NCBI RefSeq assembly: GCF_023073715.1
Contig: NZ_JADPKA010000027.1
Span: 1-64,000 of the forward strand
DNA length: 64,000 nucleotides
Direction: 5' to 3'
DNA from: Bradyrhizobium sp. 164
GTDB taxonomy: Bacteria > Pseudomonadota > Alphaproteobacteria > Rhizobiales > Xanthobacteraceae
Numbering within the stretch: position 1 is the first letter of the stretch; each line of letters opens with the position of its first letter. Position numbers and translations under genes: made by a program. The notes under the pieces were generated by a model. It was not told the origin of the DNA. It searched no databases and saw nothing but the letters and a program-made list of their open reading frames with translations. Below are positions 9,580 to 19,926 of the stretch, in pieces.

Positions 9580-9690
9580 ATCCTCATGGTGAGGAGGCGC
9601 GTCAGCGCCGTCTCGAACCATGAAGGCCCGGACATCGCCCGCAGCCCATCCTTCGAGACGCGCGCACGCGCGCTCCTCAGAATGAGGGCG
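9580..9690. repeat. Interspersed palindromic repeat, family D
   Basis: The left arm CCTCATGGTGAGGAGGCGCG, the central TCGAACCATGAAGG with CATCCTTCGAGACGC, and the right arm GCGCTCCTCAGAATGAGG make a long imperfect dyad. It lies between convergent genes, the cNMP-domain gene and xthA, and may terminate both transcripts. Confidence 0.65.
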
Positions 9691-9709
9691 TCAGGCGTGA
9701 TGGACGGTG

Positions 9710-10525
9710 CTAAACCTCGAGCGTCACCGTCACCGGGACATGGTCCGACGGCCGCTCCCAGCTCCGCGCATCGCGAAGGATCTTGAAATCCTGAACGGCA
9801 TCCTTCAGCGCGCGCGAGACCCAGATGTGGTCGAGCCGGCGGCCGCGATCGCCGACGGTCCAGTCGGGGGAGCGATAGCTCCACCACGTATAGACCTTCT
9901 CCGACATCGGGATGCGCTCGCGCGCGACATCGATCCATTCGCCGGCAGCCAGCGCCGCCTTCAGCTTCTCGGTTTCGATCGGGGTGTGCGAAACCACCTT
10001 CAGAAGCTGCTTGTGCGACCAGACGTCGTTCTCGTGCGGGGCGACGTTGAGGTCGCCGACGAGGATGTGGCGGTCCTGCCCTCGCGGATGCAGCGGCTCG
10101 CAGGCTCTCATCTCGTCGAGGAAGCGCAGCTTGTGGTCGAACTTCTCGTTCAGCGCGGGATCGGGAATGTCGCCGCCGGCGGGCACGTAGAAATTATGCA
10201 CGATCAGCGGCTTTGCGATGTTGGCCGTGCCGCCGAACGACACCGAGATGTGGCGGGAATCCAGCTTGTCGCAGAAGGTTCGGATGTCCTTCGACTCGAA
10301 CGGAATCTTCGAGACGATGGCGACGCCGTGATAGCCCTTCTGCCCGTTCAGCGCGACGTGCTCATAGCCGAGCCGCTTGAAACGCTTGAGCGGAAAGGCG
10401 TCGTCGATGCATTTGGTCTCCTGCAGGCACAGCACGTCCGGCCGCGCGCTCTTGAGGAATTTCGCGACCAGATCGATGCGTAGCCGCACCGAATTGATGT
10501 TCCAGGTTGTCAGGGAAAAACGCAT
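9710..10525 (-). CDS. xthA: Exodeoxyribonuclease III
   Basis: This 271-residue AP endonuclease and 3'-5' exonuclease takes part in base excision repair. The endonuclease/exonuclease/phosphatase fold is shown by TWNINSVR, CLQETKC with the metal-binding Glu near residue 36, GDLNVAP with Asp and Asn, and the C-terminal DHVPVTV with catalytic Asp-His. The ATG at 10525 gives the canonical MRFSLTTWNINS start. It is the last gene of a minus-strand run with lolA and ftsK. Confidence 0.95.
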   Translation of the reverse strand: MRFSLTTWNINSVRLRIDLVAKFLKSARPDVLCLQETKCIDDAFPLKRFKRLGYEHVALNGQKGYHGVAIVSKIPFESKDIRTFCDKLDSRHISVSFGGTANIAKPLIVHNFYVPAGGDIPDPALNEKFDHKLRFLDEMRACEPLHPRGQDRHILVGDLNVAPHENDVWSHKQLLKVVSHTPIETEKLKAALAAGEWIDVARERIPMSEKVYTWWSYRSPDWTVGDRGRRLDHIWVSRALKDAVQDFKILRDARSWERPSDHVPVTVTLEV

Positions 10526-10554
10526 GGGACGTGCGTCTTAGCAAGCTCTCGCAG

Positions 10555-10741
10555 GATGGGCAAAGGCGCAGCGCGACGTGCCCACGTCTTTTCCAGCTTG
10601 GAAATGCGAGGTCTCGCAGCACGGGCACAGCAATTTGTCCGGTGCAGCTCGAAGAGCGAAGCGTGCCCACCATGCCTGCCGCGAGGAAAGAGATGGTGGG
10701 CACGGCGCAAGGGCACCTTCGCTCACCCTACGGCGATAGAA
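10555..10741. repeat. Intergenic inverted-repeat element, family E
   Basis: GTGCCCACCAT at 10663-10673 is mirrored exactly by ATGGTGGGCAC at 10693-10703. Further short dyads, including TTCCA/TGGAA near 10590, surround it. The block fills the xthA-lolA gap. It resembles a decayed repeat rather than a gene. Confidence 0.6.
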
Positions 10742-10744
10742 CGT

Positions 10745-11554
10745 TCAACCTGGCGATGGGCCGTAATTGGTGAAATCGATCTTGAACATGTTGGGATCGA
10801 GCTTCTTGCTCGAATCCAGATTGTAGACCGCGATCGTGGTGTCGTAGCCCTGCGGATCGGTGACGGTCCACTGCTTCAACTGACCGTCCTTGGCGCCAAA
10901 CATCAAGAGGAGACGGCTGGTGCCGACCAGCGCCTGCTTCTCCTCGATGGTAACGCTAATGAAGACGTCGTCAGCCGATACGTTGACGACGTTGGTGTCT
11001 CTCATCAGGTCGATGCGATCGGACAGCAGGAAACGCAGCGGCGTCTGCGACAGCGGATACACGTCCTGGGTTGCGAGCTTGCGATCACGCACCACCAGCG
11101 ACGATCCGTCGGCGACGATGTCGATCGGGCTCGGCGCATCATATTCGAAGCGGACCTTGCCCGGCTTCTGGATGTAGAAATCGCCCTGCGTCTTGCTGCC
11201 GTCGGGGCCGACCTGAACGAAATTCCCGACCAGCGTCTGAAGCGAGGACAGATAGGCGCTGACCTTGGCGGCCTGTGCCTTCTGGTTGGCGTCGAAGGTC
11301 TGGAAGATGCTGCTCGGCACGTTGCGGCGCGGATCCGGGATGACCGGATTCGGTGGCGTCTGCGTCGCACCGGTGATAGCTGGCCCGCCCGCGGCGCCGC
11401 CGTCACGTCCCTTCGGCGCGGGCTTGGGCACAGGCACAGTCTGCGCCAGCGACGCTGCGGTCACCATCGCGGCGGTCACCAGAAGCACGCCGGCCACCCG
11501 CGCGCTACGCGCAGCGATGGTGGCAGCGAATCGAATGTCCGTATGTCTGATCAA
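10745..11554 (-). CDS. lolA: LolA-like outer-membrane lipoprotein carrier protein
   Basis: The product should carry lipoproteins across the periplasm. A signal peptide spans about residues 1-38, followed by a Pro/Gly-rich linker to about 75 that E. coli LolA lacks, then the LolA beta-barrel fold with LQTLVGNFVQVGPDG, GDFYIQKPGKVRFEYDAP and a C-terminal NYGPSPG. The start is a TTG at 11554 with AGGA about 8 bases upstream. The position just after ftsK on the same strand is conserved in Rhizobiales. The 269-residue length is long for LolA because of the linker. Confidence 0.85.
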   Translation of the reverse strand: MIRHTDIRFAATIAARSARVAGVLLVTAAMVTAASLAQTVPVPKPAPKGRDGGAAGGPAITGATQTPPNPVIPDPRRNVPSSIFQTFDANQKAQAAKVSAYLSSLQTLVGNFVQVGPDGSKTQGDFYIQKPGKVRFEYDAPSPIDIVADGSSLVVRDRKLATQDVYPLSQTPLRFLLSDRIDLMRDTNVVNVSADDVFISVTIEEKQALVGTSRLLLMFGAKDGQLKQWTVTDPQGYDTTIAVYNLDSSKKLDPNMFKIDFTNYGPSPG

Positions 11555-11650
11555 CGCGTCGTCCTAACGTGGCTGGGCGCCTTCTTAGCGTGATTTCGGC
11601 CAAAAGCAGATATCGATTCTGCGTGAAATGATGTCTCGAGGTCCCTTGCC

Positions 11651-14125
11651 TCACATATGGCTGTCTTCTTCCTCGACCAGAATCTCACGCTTGCCGGCAT
11701 GGTTGGCGGGCCCGACGATGCCTTCCAGTTCCATGCGCTCCATCAGCGATGCAGCGCGGTTATAGCCGATTTGCAGGCGGCGCTGGATGTAGCTGGTCGA
11801 GGCCTTGCGGTCACGTTTGACGATGGCAACGGCCTGCGCAAATAAATCGCCGCCGCCGTCGGCACCCATGCCCGTGGCGTCGAACACCGCGCCATCCTCG
11901 TCCTCGGTGGGCTCTTCGGCCGTGACCGCTTCGAGATATTCGGGCTGGCCCTGCGTCTTGAGGTGACGCACCACCTTCTCGACCTCCTCGTCGGAGGCAA
12001 AAGGTCCGTGCACGCGGCTGATGCGGCCGCCGCCGGCCATGTAGAGCATGTCGCCCTGGCCGAGCAGCTGCTCGGCGCCCATCTCGCCGAGAATGGTGCG
12101 GCTGTCGATCTTGGACGTCACCTGGAAAGCGATGCGGGTCGGGAAGTTCGCCTTGATGGTGCCGGTGATGACGTCGACCGACGGACGCTGCGTGGCGAGG
12201 ATCACGTGCAAGCCGGCGGCGCGCGCCATCTGCGCCAGACGCTGCACCGCGCCTTCGATGTCCTTGCCGGCGACCATCATCAGGTCGGCCATTTCGTCGA
12301 CGATGATGACGATGTAGGGCAGCGGGTCGAGCGAGAGCTTCTCTTCCTCGTAGATCGCCTTGCCGGTCTCCTTGTCGAAGCCGGTATGCACCGTGCGCGT
12401 CGGCTCCTCGCCCTTGGCCTTCAATTCGAGCAGGCGCGTGTTGTAGCCATCGATGTTGCGCACACCGAGCTTGGCCATGTTCTTGTAGCGCTCTTCCATC
12501 TCGCGCACGGCCCATTTCAGCGCAACCACCGCCTTCTTCGGATCGGTCACAACCGGCGTGAGCAGATGGGGGATGCCGTCATAGACGGAGAGTTCGAGCA
12601 TCTTCGGATCGACCATGATCAGCCGGCACTGGTCGGGGCGCAGCCTATAGACCAGGCTGAGGATCATGGTGTTGATGGCGACCGATTTGCCGGAGCCGGT
12701 GGTACCGGCGATCAGCATGTGCGGCGTGCGCGCTAGGTCGATGATGACGGGATCGCCGCCGATGGTCTTGCCGAGGCAGAGCGGCAGCTTTGCAACCGTG
12801 TCGGTCGCCTCTTTCGCCACCAGCAGTTCGCGCAGATAGACCTTTTCCCGGTGCGCGTTCGGCAGCTCGATGCCGATCGCGTTACGGCCGGGCACGACCG
12901 CGACGCGGGCGGATAGCGCGCTCATCGAGCGCGCGATGTCGTCGGCAAGCCCGATCACGCGCGACGACTTGATGCCGGGCGCCGGCTCCAGCTCGTACAG
13001 CGTGACGACGGGACCCGGATTGGCCTTCACGATCTCGCCGCGCACGCCGAAATCCTGGAGCACACCTTCGAGGGAGCGGGAATTGGTTTCAAGCTCGGCC
13101 TTGCTGAGCGGCTGGCGGTCGCCGGCCTTTGGCGCGGCGAGCATGGAGACGGACGGAAGATCGAACTTGTCGGAGGATTTCTTGGCAGGAGTTTTCGGAG
13201 CAGCCTTCTTGCGCGGGGCGCGCGCGGCGGGCTCCTCCTCTTCCTCCTCGTCTTCCTCTTCTTCGTACTCGTCCGCGTGGTCCTCGTCTTCGGACTGCGG
13301 TGTGATCGAGGGCGCGCCGCGGCCGCCGCCGAGATTGGGCTCCTGACGACTGAACGCAACGGGCTTGGTCTTCGGCCCGCTCGAGACCAGCGAGCGGTAA
13401 GCGGCGCCGAGCAGCCAGATCAGTCGCGCCTTGGTGCTCATCAAGGCGTGGAACAGCCAGCCCAGCGACACCGAGCCGCGATCGCTCTCCTCGTCTGCGT
13501 CGAGCGGTTTGTCGTCGTTTTCGATATCCGCGAACTCGTCGTCATGCTCGCGCGCGCCGAGACCACAGGCGATCAGGAAGGTCGCCGTCATCGCGGCGAA
13601 CAGGATCGTGCCGAGCAAGATGCGGTAGATCGTGCCGGCCGGCCCAAAGATCACTGCGGGTGCGCGCACCAGGGCATCGCCGACCACGCCGCCAAGGCCG
13701 GTCGGCAGCGGCCAGGCGCCGCCATGCGGCCAGCAGCTGACGAAGCCCGCCGCGATCACCGTGCAGAGAATCCAGGAGCCGAGCCGCAGCGCTTCGCGGT
13801 CGAATGGCCGATGCGTCATCATGCGCCAGCCCCAGACCGCGACGGTCAGGACCAGCATGATCGCGCCGAGCCCGAGGATCTGCATTGCAAGATCGGCGCC
13901 GATCGCGCCGGCATAGCCGAGGATGTTGCGGATCGGCCGTGAGGTGGCGTGGCTGAGGCTGGGATCCTGCACCGACCAGGTCATCAGCGCCGCCGACGCG
14001 CCGCCGGACAGCGCGACCAGGCCGAGGCCGGTGAGCTCGCGCAGGCGCCGCGCCAACCCCTCGCGGATCGAGGGCGGCAGATGGCCGACCAGTGGAATGA
14101 CACGTTCGATTGCCGACATGCTCAT
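11651..14125 (-). CDS. ftsK: DNA translocase FtsK
   Basis: This 824-residue division-septum motor pumps chromosome dimers and coordinates XerCD recombination. Four membrane helices occupy about residues 25-190. A low-complexity acidic linker rich in Glu follows at about 275-305. The motor domain has Walker A GTTGSGKS near residue 475 and Walker B IIVDEMAD near 607. The C-terminal winged-helix gamma domain ([14 protein letters not shown]) recognises chromosome polarity sequences. It starts with ATG at 14125, directly after the aminotransferase gene. Confidence 0.97.
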   Translation of the reverse strand: MSMSAIERVIPLVGHLPPSIREGLARRLRELTGLGLVALSGGASAALMTWSVQDPSLSHATSRPIRNILGYAGAIGADLAMQILGLGAIMLVLTVAVWGWRMMTHRPFDREALRLGSWILCTVIAAGFVSCWPHGGAWPLPTGLGGVVGDALVRAPAVIFGPAGTIYRILLGTILFAAMTATFLIACGLGAREHDDEFADIENDDKPLDADEESDRGSVSLGWLFHALMSTKARLIWLLGAAYRSLVSSGPKTKPVAFSRQEPNLGGGRGAPSITPQSEDEDHADEYEEEEDEEEEEEPAARAPRKKAAPKTPAKKSSDKFDLPSVSMLAAPKAGDRQPLSKAELETNSRSLEGVLQDFGVRGEIVKANPGPVVTLYELEPAPGIKSSRVIGLADDIARSMSALSARVAVVPGRNAIGIELPNAHREKVYLRELLVAKEATDTVAKLPLCLGKTIGGDPVIIDLARTPHMLIAGTTGSGKSVAINTMILSLVYRLRPDQCRLIMVDPKMLELSVYDGIPHLLTPVVTDPKKAVVALKWAVREMEERYKNMAKLGVRNIDGYNTRLLELKAKGEEPTRTVHTGFDKETGKAIYEEEKLSLDPLPYIVIIVDEMADLMMVAGKDIEGAVQRLAQMARAAGLHVILATQRPSVDVITGTIKANFPTRIAFQVTSKIDSRTILGEMGAEQLLGQGDMLYMAGGGRISRVHGPFASDEEVEKVVRHLKTQGQPEYLEAVTAEEPTEDEDGAVFDATGMGADGGGDLFAQAVAIVKRDRKASTSYIQRRLQIGYNRAASLMERMELEGIVGPANHAGKREILVEEEDSHM

Positions 14126-14134
14126 GGGCCCCGC

Positions 14135-15349
14135 CTAACCCAGAGTCTCGACCAGGCGGTGCAGCGCCTGCGCCGTGGTCTCGCCATCCTGCACCAGCGC
14201 GAGGCGAATGTAGCCTGCGCCGGGATTGAAGCCGTCGGGCTGGAGCCGCGCCAGATAGCTGCCGGGCACCACGCGCACGCCTGCTTCCTTGAAGAGTCTC
14301 AGCGTCACGGACACGTCGTCGCCGATCGCGGACGTGTCGAGCCAGACGCAGAAGCCGGCATCGGGCCGGCGGTAGCCGTAACGATTGCCGATGATCTGGT
14401 CGGCGAGATCGAACTTGATCCGGTAGAGCCTGCGGTTCTCCTCGACATGCGTTTCGTCGCCGTAAGCAACGGTCGCGACATGCTGGAGCGGCACCGGCAC
14501 TTGCGGCGCCGCGATGTTGCGCAGCTCCAGGAACATGCCGATGAACTTCTTGTCACCGGCGGCAAAACCGACGCGCAGGCCCGGAAGGTTGGAGCGCTTC
14601 GAGAGCGACTGGAACGCGACCACGCGGGTGAAATCGGGGCCGGCGCATTCGAGCGCGCTGCCCGGTGCCTCGCGGGTGTAGATTTCCGAATAGCACTCGT
14701 CGCTGAGAATCACGAAGCCGTGGCGATCGGCGAGTTGCTTCAACCGCTTGAAATAATCGGGTGTGGCGACCGAGCCCTGCGGGTTGGCGGGCGAGGCGAG
14801 ATAGAACGCCACCGTTCGCGCCAGCGTCGCCTCATCGATGGCATCGAGATCGGGCAGGAAGCCGTTGTCGACGGTGGTCGGCAGATAGACCGGCTCGCAA
14901 GCTGCTGCGAGGGCGCCGGCGCCATAGACCGGATAGAACGGGTTCGGCATCAGGACGGCGGGCTTGCCCGGGCGCGGGCCGACATAGCGCGCGGCTGCGA
15001 TCGCGGCGAGGAACAGCCCCTCGCGGCTGCCGTTGAGGACGAGAATCTCGCTCTCGGGGTCGAGCGCCCGGGGCAGGTTGAAACGCGACGACAGCCAGGC
15101 GCCGGCGGCTTTGCGGAACGGGTCGGTACCCTTGTTCATGGGGTACCGCCCGAAATCGGCGATGTGCTTGGCCAGCACCGGGCCGACGAAATCAGGCACC
15201 GGATGCTGGGGTTCCCCGACCGCAAGCGTGATCAAGGGCTTACCCGGCTGATGCGGGGCCAAGAGCTCGTTCAGCCGGACGAAGGGCGAGCGTTCGGTCT
15301 CGGAGCTTCCACCGGTCTGCGGCGCACGGGATGAAGCGGTCATAGCCAT
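14135..15349 (-). CDS. PLP-dependent class I/II aminotransferase, DapC-like
   Basis: The protein belongs to fold-type I aminotransferases. AVGEPQHPVP, SPANPQGSVA, DECYSEIY and the cofactor lysine in SLSKRSNLPGLRVGF are family signatures. The sequence resembles proteobacterial succinyldiaminopimelate transaminases, which would place it in lysine and peptidoglycan precursor synthesis. The substrate is not provable from sequence. ATG codons at 15349 and 15343 and a GTG at 15364 are possible starts. It ends 9 bp before ftsK, suggesting one transcript. Confidence 0.85.
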   Translation of the reverse strand: MAMTASSRAPQTGGSSETERSPFVRLNELLAPHQPGKPLITLAVGEPQHPVPDFVGPVLAKHIADFGRYPMNKGTDPFRKAAGAWLSSRFNLPRALDPESEILVLNGSREGLFLAAIAAARYVGPRPGKPAVLMPNPFYPVYGAGALAAACEPVYLPTTVDNGFLPDLDAIDEATLARTVAFYLASPANPQGSVATPDYFKRLKQLADRHGFVILSDECYSEIYTREAPGSALECAGPDFTRVVAFQSLSKRSNLPGLRVGFAAGDKKFIGMFLELRNIAAPQVPVPLQHVATVAYGDETHVEENRRLYRIKFDLADQIIGNRYGYRRPDAGFCVWLDTSAIGDDVSVTLRLFKEAGVRVVPGSYLARLQPDGFNPGAGYIRLALVQDGETTAQALHRLVETLG

Positions 15350-15589
15350 TCTGGGCGCCAGCACTCTTGGAACAGCCGGTCGCGCGAAGGCACCGGCGGG
15401 AAGCGGTTCAGTTCACCATAGATAGGGCGAGGTTAAGACGCGATTAACCATCGACCGCCGCCTCCGTCCAGAGCGGGAATATTGAGGCGGGATGACGGCG
15501 GGATCCATGGCGCTTTTGTCGAGGTCCTCGCTTCTCGTCGCTGGCGGCGCTTGATCGTGCTCTTCCCGGGACGTGGATGTTTCGGCGAC

Positions 15590-15618
15590 GTCTTGGCCGG
15601 GACGAGCCCGGCCAAGAC
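15590..15618. repeat. Perfect 12-bp inverted repeat
   Basis: GTCTTGGCCGGG and CCCGGCCAAGAC flank a 5-base loop ACGAG. The stem is exact and GC-rich. There is no T-run, so it may be part of a dispersed repeat rather than a terminator. Confidence 0.7.
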
Positions 15619-15676
15619 GAGCTTCGCGACAGTCGCGCAACGGCAATCCTTTCTTCGGCACCCCGATCGAAAGAAA

Positions 15677-15702
15677 GGGGCTCCAGCTTGCGCTGGAGCC
15701 CC
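15677..15702 (-). terminator. Rho-independent terminator after amtB
   Basis: The 11-bp stem GGGGCTCCAGC/GCTGGAGCCCC with a 4-base loop is followed on the minus strand by TTTCTTTCG. It lies about 85 bp past the amtB stop codon. Confidence 0.85.
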
Positions 15703-15785
15703 TCAACGGTCAGGGCATTGCCGGGTATGTGCCCGAACCGTAGGTCTGGTCGCGGTCCCCAAGGAGATCGCGACCGGGAGGAGAG

Positions 15786-17234
15786 TTACATGTTGTAGGC
15801 GCGCTCGGTGTGCTCGGTGATGTCGAGGCCTTCACGTTCGCTCTCGACATTGGTGCGGAGACCAACGATCACATCGACGACCTTATAGAGGATCGCCGAA
15901 CCGATGCCCGACCACACCAGCGTCGTGCCGACACCCCAGAGCTGGGCGATCATCTGCGTTGCGAAGTCATAATCGGCAGCCTTCGGCGGGATCGCGGTAT
16001 AGTCCATGATGCCGGCACCACCCAACGCGGGGTTGACGAGGATGCCGGTGCCGATCGCGCCGACGATGCCGCCGACGCAGTGCACGCCGAACACGTCGAG
16101 CGAGTCGTCATAGCCCAGCGCGTTCTTCACGGCGGTGCAGAAGAACAGGCAGACCACGCCGACCACGAGGCCGAGAACGATCGCACCCATCACGCCGGAG
16201 TAACCGGCCGCAGGCGTGACCGCCACGAGGCCCGCGACAGCGCCGGAGATGACGCCGAGCACCGAGGGATGACCCTTGATGATCCACTCCGCGAACATCC
16301 ACGACAGCGCGGCGGCTGCGGTGGCGACGAAGGAGTTGGTCATGGCGAGCGCGGCGCCGCCGTTGGCTTCGAGATTGGACCCGGCGTTGAAGCCGAACCA
16401 GCCGACCCAGAGCAGCGAGGCACCGATCATCGACATGGTCAGCGAGTGCGGAGCCATCAGCTCCTTGCCGTAGCCGACGCGCTTGCCGATCAGCAGAGCG
16501 CCGACGAGACCTGCGATGCCGGCGTTGATGTGCACCACGGTGCCGCCCGCGAAGTCGATCGCGCCCTTCTTGAAGATCCAGCCGGCGTCGGCATTGATCT
16601 CGTCGAGCTTGGCCTGCGCCGCGGTCTTGGCTGCCGCGTCACCCGCCGCTGCGAGGGCCTTGGCCGCATCCTGAATCATGTCCGGGCCGGGCCAGTACCA
16701 GACCATGTGCGCGATCGGGAAGTAGATCAGCGTGACCCAAAGCGGGATGAAGAGCGCGATCGCCGCGAACTTCATGCGCTCGGCGAAGGCGCCGACGATG
16801 AGGGCGGGCGTGATCGCCGCGAAGGTCATCTGGAAGCAGACATAGATGAGCTCCGAGATGTTGGCGTCGACCGAGAAGGTTGCGGCCTTGGTATCGGTGG
16901 TCACGCCCATCATGAAGGCCTTGGAGAAGCCGCCGATGAAGTCGGAGCCGCCGGTGAAGGTGAGGCTGTAGCCGTAGACGGCCCAGATCACGGTGACGAC
17001 GCAGACGGTGTAGAACACCTGCATCAGAACCGAGAGCATGTTCTTGGAACGGACGAGGCCGCCGTAGAACAGCGCGAGGCCGGGGATCGTCATCAACAGC
17101 ACAAGCACTGTCGATGTCAGCATCCAGGCGTTGTCTCCCTTGTTGACCGTTGGCTCGGCATAGGCTGCGGTCGCAGCGAACAGGCCGACTGCGAGAGCCG
17201 CCAGTCCCGCGCCATAGGGACGCTTAAACGTCAT
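15786..17234 (-). CDS. amtB: Ammonium transporter AmtB (copy 1)
   Basis: This inner-membrane ammonium channel has 482 residues from the ATG at 17234, which has an AGGAGTG ribosome site 8 bases upstream. A cleavable signal peptide ends near ATAAYA. About eleven membrane helices follow. The pore twin histidines lie in GGTVVHINAG and DVFGVHCVGG. GLALFYGGLVRSKN is the Amt signature. An extra charged loop of about 40 residues, rich in Ala and Lys, interrupts the middle and is missing from copy 2. It is coupled to glnK upstream, whose PII product would block the channel under ammonium excess. Confidence 0.97.
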   Translation of the reverse strand: MTFKRPYGAGLAALAVGLFAATAAYAEPTVNKGDNAWMLTSTVLVLLMTIPGLALFYGGLVRSKNMLSVLMQVFYTVCVVTVIWAVYGYSLTFTGGSDFIGGFSKAFMMGVTTDTKAATFSVDANISELIYVCFQMTFAAITPALIVGAFAERMKFAAIALFIPLWVTLIYFPIAHMVWYWPGPDMIQDAAKALAAAGDAAAKTAAQAKLDEINADAGWIFKKGAIDFAGGTVVHINAGIAGLVGALLIGKRVGYGKELMAPHSLTMSMIGASLLWVGWFGFNAGSNLEANGGAALAMTNSFVATAAAALSWMFAEWIIKGHPSVLGVISGAVAGLVAVTPAAGYSGVMGAIVLGLVVGVVCLFFCTAVKNALGYDDSLDVFGVHCVGGIVGAIGTGILVNPALGGAGIMDYTAIPPKAADYDFATQMIAQLWGVGTTLVWSGIGSAILYKVVDVIVGLRTNVESEREGLDITEHTERAYNM

Positions 17235-17272
17235 TTTATTCACTCCTGATTGGATAAAGGTTGAGCGCGAAA

Positions 17273-17611
17273 TCAAAGGGCCGCGGCGTCGGCCTCGCCG
17301 GTGCGGATGCGCACCGCATGGTCGAGGTTGATGACGAAGATCTTGCCGTCGCCGATCTGGCCGGTTTTCGCGGCAGACGTGATGGCGTCGACGGTTTTGT
17401 CGACCTGGTCGGAGGCGATAGCGACCTCGATCTTGATCTTGGGCAGGAAGCTCACGGCATATTCGGCGCCGCGGTAGATTTCCGTATGGCCCTTCTGGCG
17501 GCCATATCCCTTGACTTCCGTCACCGTGAGACCGTGAACGCCGATGGCGGTCAGGGCGTCACGGACTTCTTCCAGCTTGAATGGCTTGATAATCGCCATA
17601 ACAATTTTCAT
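17273..17611 (-). CDS. glnK: PII signalling protein GlnK (copy 1)
   Basis: This 112-residue trimeric PII protein senses ATP, ADP and 2-oxoglutarate and gates AmtB. The T-loop [17 protein letters not shown] carries the uridylylation site Tyr51. The B-loop [11 protein letters not shown] and C-loop VRIRTGE are intact. I chose the ATG at 17611 ([16 protein letters not shown]) because the PII family starts there. AGGA precedes it. The glnK-amtB order with a 38-bp gap is the classical nitrogen-regulated operon. Confidence 0.97.
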   Translation of the reverse strand: MKIVMAIIKPFKLEEVRDALTAIGVHGLTVTEVKGYGRQKGHTEIYRGAEYAVSFLPKIKIEVAIASDQVDKTVDAITSAAKTGQIGDGKIFVINLDHAVRIRTGEADAAAL

Positions 17612-17918
17612 GGGTCCTATCCCCGCTTTGGCCCGGTCCGGACATGGCCGGGCGTTCTCGACTGGTTCGCCACGAGGGAGAAGTTCACTACGCGGGCACA
17701 GCCGGGACCCTAGAATCAAATGCCGTGCCAGATCAGGCGCGTTGCCTAATAGATTATGAAAACGGGTGTTTTCGCGCTTGGCGCGTGCTGCTGCGCAGTG
17801 CGCTATTACGTCGCGCTCAAAACGTGGTCACGACTGCCCAAAAGGCGGGCAGGACAGGCTGTCGACACAATGTTGCTCATGCCTCGGGCAACGGGAAGGT
17901 AATTTCGTAGCGTAAGGC
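17612..17918. other. Upstream region of glnK copy 1
   Basis: This 307-bp spacer separates amtB copy 2 from glnK copy 1. It carries a sigma-54-like element at 17715-17730 and a small CTGCCC/GGGCAG hairpin at 17834-17852 that may end the upstream transcript. No clear NtrC-site pair was recognised by eye. Confidence 0.55.
17715..17730 (-). promoter_or_regulatory. Sigma-54-like promoter for glnK-amtB
   Basis: On the minus strand the sequence reads TGGCACGGCATTTGAT. It matches the sigma-54 consensus TGGCACG-N4-TTGCW except for GA instead of GC at the -12 element, with correct GG-N10 spacing. It lies about 104 bp before the glnK start. Nitrogen control of glnK-amtB by RpoN/NtrC is well established in proteobacteria, which supports the site. 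Confidence 0.55.
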
Positions 17919-19220
17919 TTATTGCAGGGCCTCGCCGTGCTGCGAAATGTCCAGGCCTTCGAGTTCGTGCTCATGGGATACGCGCAACGGCACGAACAGG
18001 CCGACCAGCTTGAGCAGGATGAAGCTCACGCCTGCCGACCAGACGAAGGTGACGGCGACGCCATAGAACTGGATCAACAATTGCTGGGGATGGCCCTCGA
18101 TCAGGCCGGCGGCGCCGCCAATGGCGCTGGTTGCGAACACGCCGCCAAGCAGGGTGCCGGTCAGGCCGCCGATGCCATGGACGCCGAACACGTCGAGCGA
18201 ATCGTCATAGTTGAAGCGGTGCTTCAGCCAGGTGCAGGCCCAATAGCAAACCGCACCGGCGATGATGCCGATGACAATGCCGTGCCAGGGCGCCACGAAT
18301 CCGGAGGCCGGCGTGATGGTGCCGAGCCCCGCGACCGCGCCGGAGATCATGCCGAGCACCGAAGGCTTGCGCCGCGTCGACCATTCGATCGCGCCCCAGG
18401 TCAGGGCGCCGGCGCAGGCGGCGAGATGCGTTGCGATGATCGCCATCACCGCGCGCGAATTGGCCGCGCCCGCCGAGCCGCCGTTGAAGCCGAACCAGCC
18501 GACCCACAACAGGCCGGTGCCCATCACCGCGAGCGAGAGATCGAATGGCGAAAGATTCTCGGTGCCATAGCCGTGACGGCGCCCCATTACCATCGCGGCG
18601 ACGAGGCCGCCGGTGCCGGCCGACAGATGCACCACGAGGCCGCCGGCGAAATCCAACACGCCCATACTGGCGAGGAAGCCGCCGCCCCACACCCAATGCG
18701 CCAGCGGAATGTAGACGAACATGAACCAAGCGACGGAGAACAAGAGATAGGCGGAGAACCGCATGCGATCGGCGACCGAGCCCGCGACCAGCGCCACCGT
18801 GATGATCGCAAACGTCATCTGGTAGAGCATGAACAGCGATTCCGGGATCGTCTTGGCCGCCGGATTGATGCTGTCCATGGTCATGCCCGCAAGGAACCAG
18901 CGGTCGAGCGTGCCCATCCAGGGGCCGTCGCCGACGAAGCACAGCGAGTAGCCGAACGCGACCCAGAGAATCGAGATCAGCGTCACTGCGGCGAGGCTCT
19001 GCGCCATGGTGGCAAGCACGTTCTTCTTCCGCACCATGCCGGAGTAGAACAGCGCAAGTCCCGGGATCGTCATCATCAGCACCAGCGCGGTGGCGACGAT
19101 CATCCAAGCGGTGTCGGCGGTGTTGATCTCGGAGCCCGCGGCGTGCGCCGGCGAGGCAATGATCGACAAAAGTCCGATCGGCACAGCCAAACAAGCTGCG
19201 CGGCGCAACAATCCCGCCAT
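17919..19220 (-). CDS. amtB: Ammonium transporter AmtB (copy 2)
   Basis: This second ammonium channel has 433 residues from the ATG at 19220, preceded by GGGGGAA. A signal peptide ends near SPAHA. The signature GLALFYSGMVRKKN and twin histidines in GLVVHLSAG and DVFGVHGIGG are conserved. It lacks the inserted central loop of copy 1. It follows its own glnK gene, so the two glnK-amtB pairs form a tandem duplication whose members have diverged well beyond a recent copy. Confidence 0.97.
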   Translation of the reverse strand: MAGLLRRAACLAVPIGLLSIIASPAHAAGSEINTADTAWMIVATALVLMMTIPGLALFYSGMVRKKNVLATMAQSLAAVTLISILWVAFGYSLCFVGDGPWMGTLDRWFLAGMTMDSINPAAKTIPESLFMLYQMTFAIITVALVAGSVADRMRFSAYLLFSVAWFMFVYIPLAHWVWGGGFLASMGVLDFAGGLVVHLSAGTGGLVAAMVMGRRHGYGTENLSPFDLSLAVMGTGLLWVGWFGFNGGSAGAANSRAVMAIIATHLAACAGALTWGAIEWSTRRKPSVLGMISGAVAGLGTITPASGFVAPWHGIVIGIIAGAVCYWACTWLKHRFNYDDSLDVFGVHGIGGLTGTLLGGVFATSAIGGAAGLIEGHPQQLLIQFYGVAVTFVWSAGVSFILLKLVGLFVPLRVSHEHELEGLDISQHGEALQ

Positions 19221-19353
19221 GTCGTTCCCCCAGCATGGTGATGACGTCGCACACTGTGGCGTCGTTGCCCGGTGCGATCGACGAAGACATATCAGCGCGT
19301 TTTTGAGCGAAGCGGATTCCGGCTCGCCCCAAGACAACGCGTCAAACCAGAAT

Positions 19354-19839
<486 letters not shown>

Positions 19840-19926
19840 TCATCCTTCACAATGCATTTTTGGCATGGATGCGGTGAACCCAGGCGTCCCGGCCGGTACA
19901 TAAGTATGTTCGAGGGGGACGGCTAC

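Larger units (their letters stand above)
15350..15785. other. 436-bp intergenic region with hairpins
   Basis: The region lies upstream of the aminotransferase and downstream of amtB. It holds a strong perfect hairpin at 15590-15618 and the amtB terminator at 15677-15702. No open reading frame with plausible codon use stands out. Much of 15480-15665 looks like a decayed intergenic repeat. Confidence 0.6.

Noticed and set aside
13949..15334. 461-codon plus-strand frame opposite ftsK and the aminotransferase
   Set aside because: Antisense shadow of two well-supported genes.
15810..17249. 479-codon plus-strand frame opposite amtB
   Set aside because: The amtB frame has signal peptide, membrane helices and the Amt signature. 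The opposite frame is Arg/His/Asp-rich low complexity.
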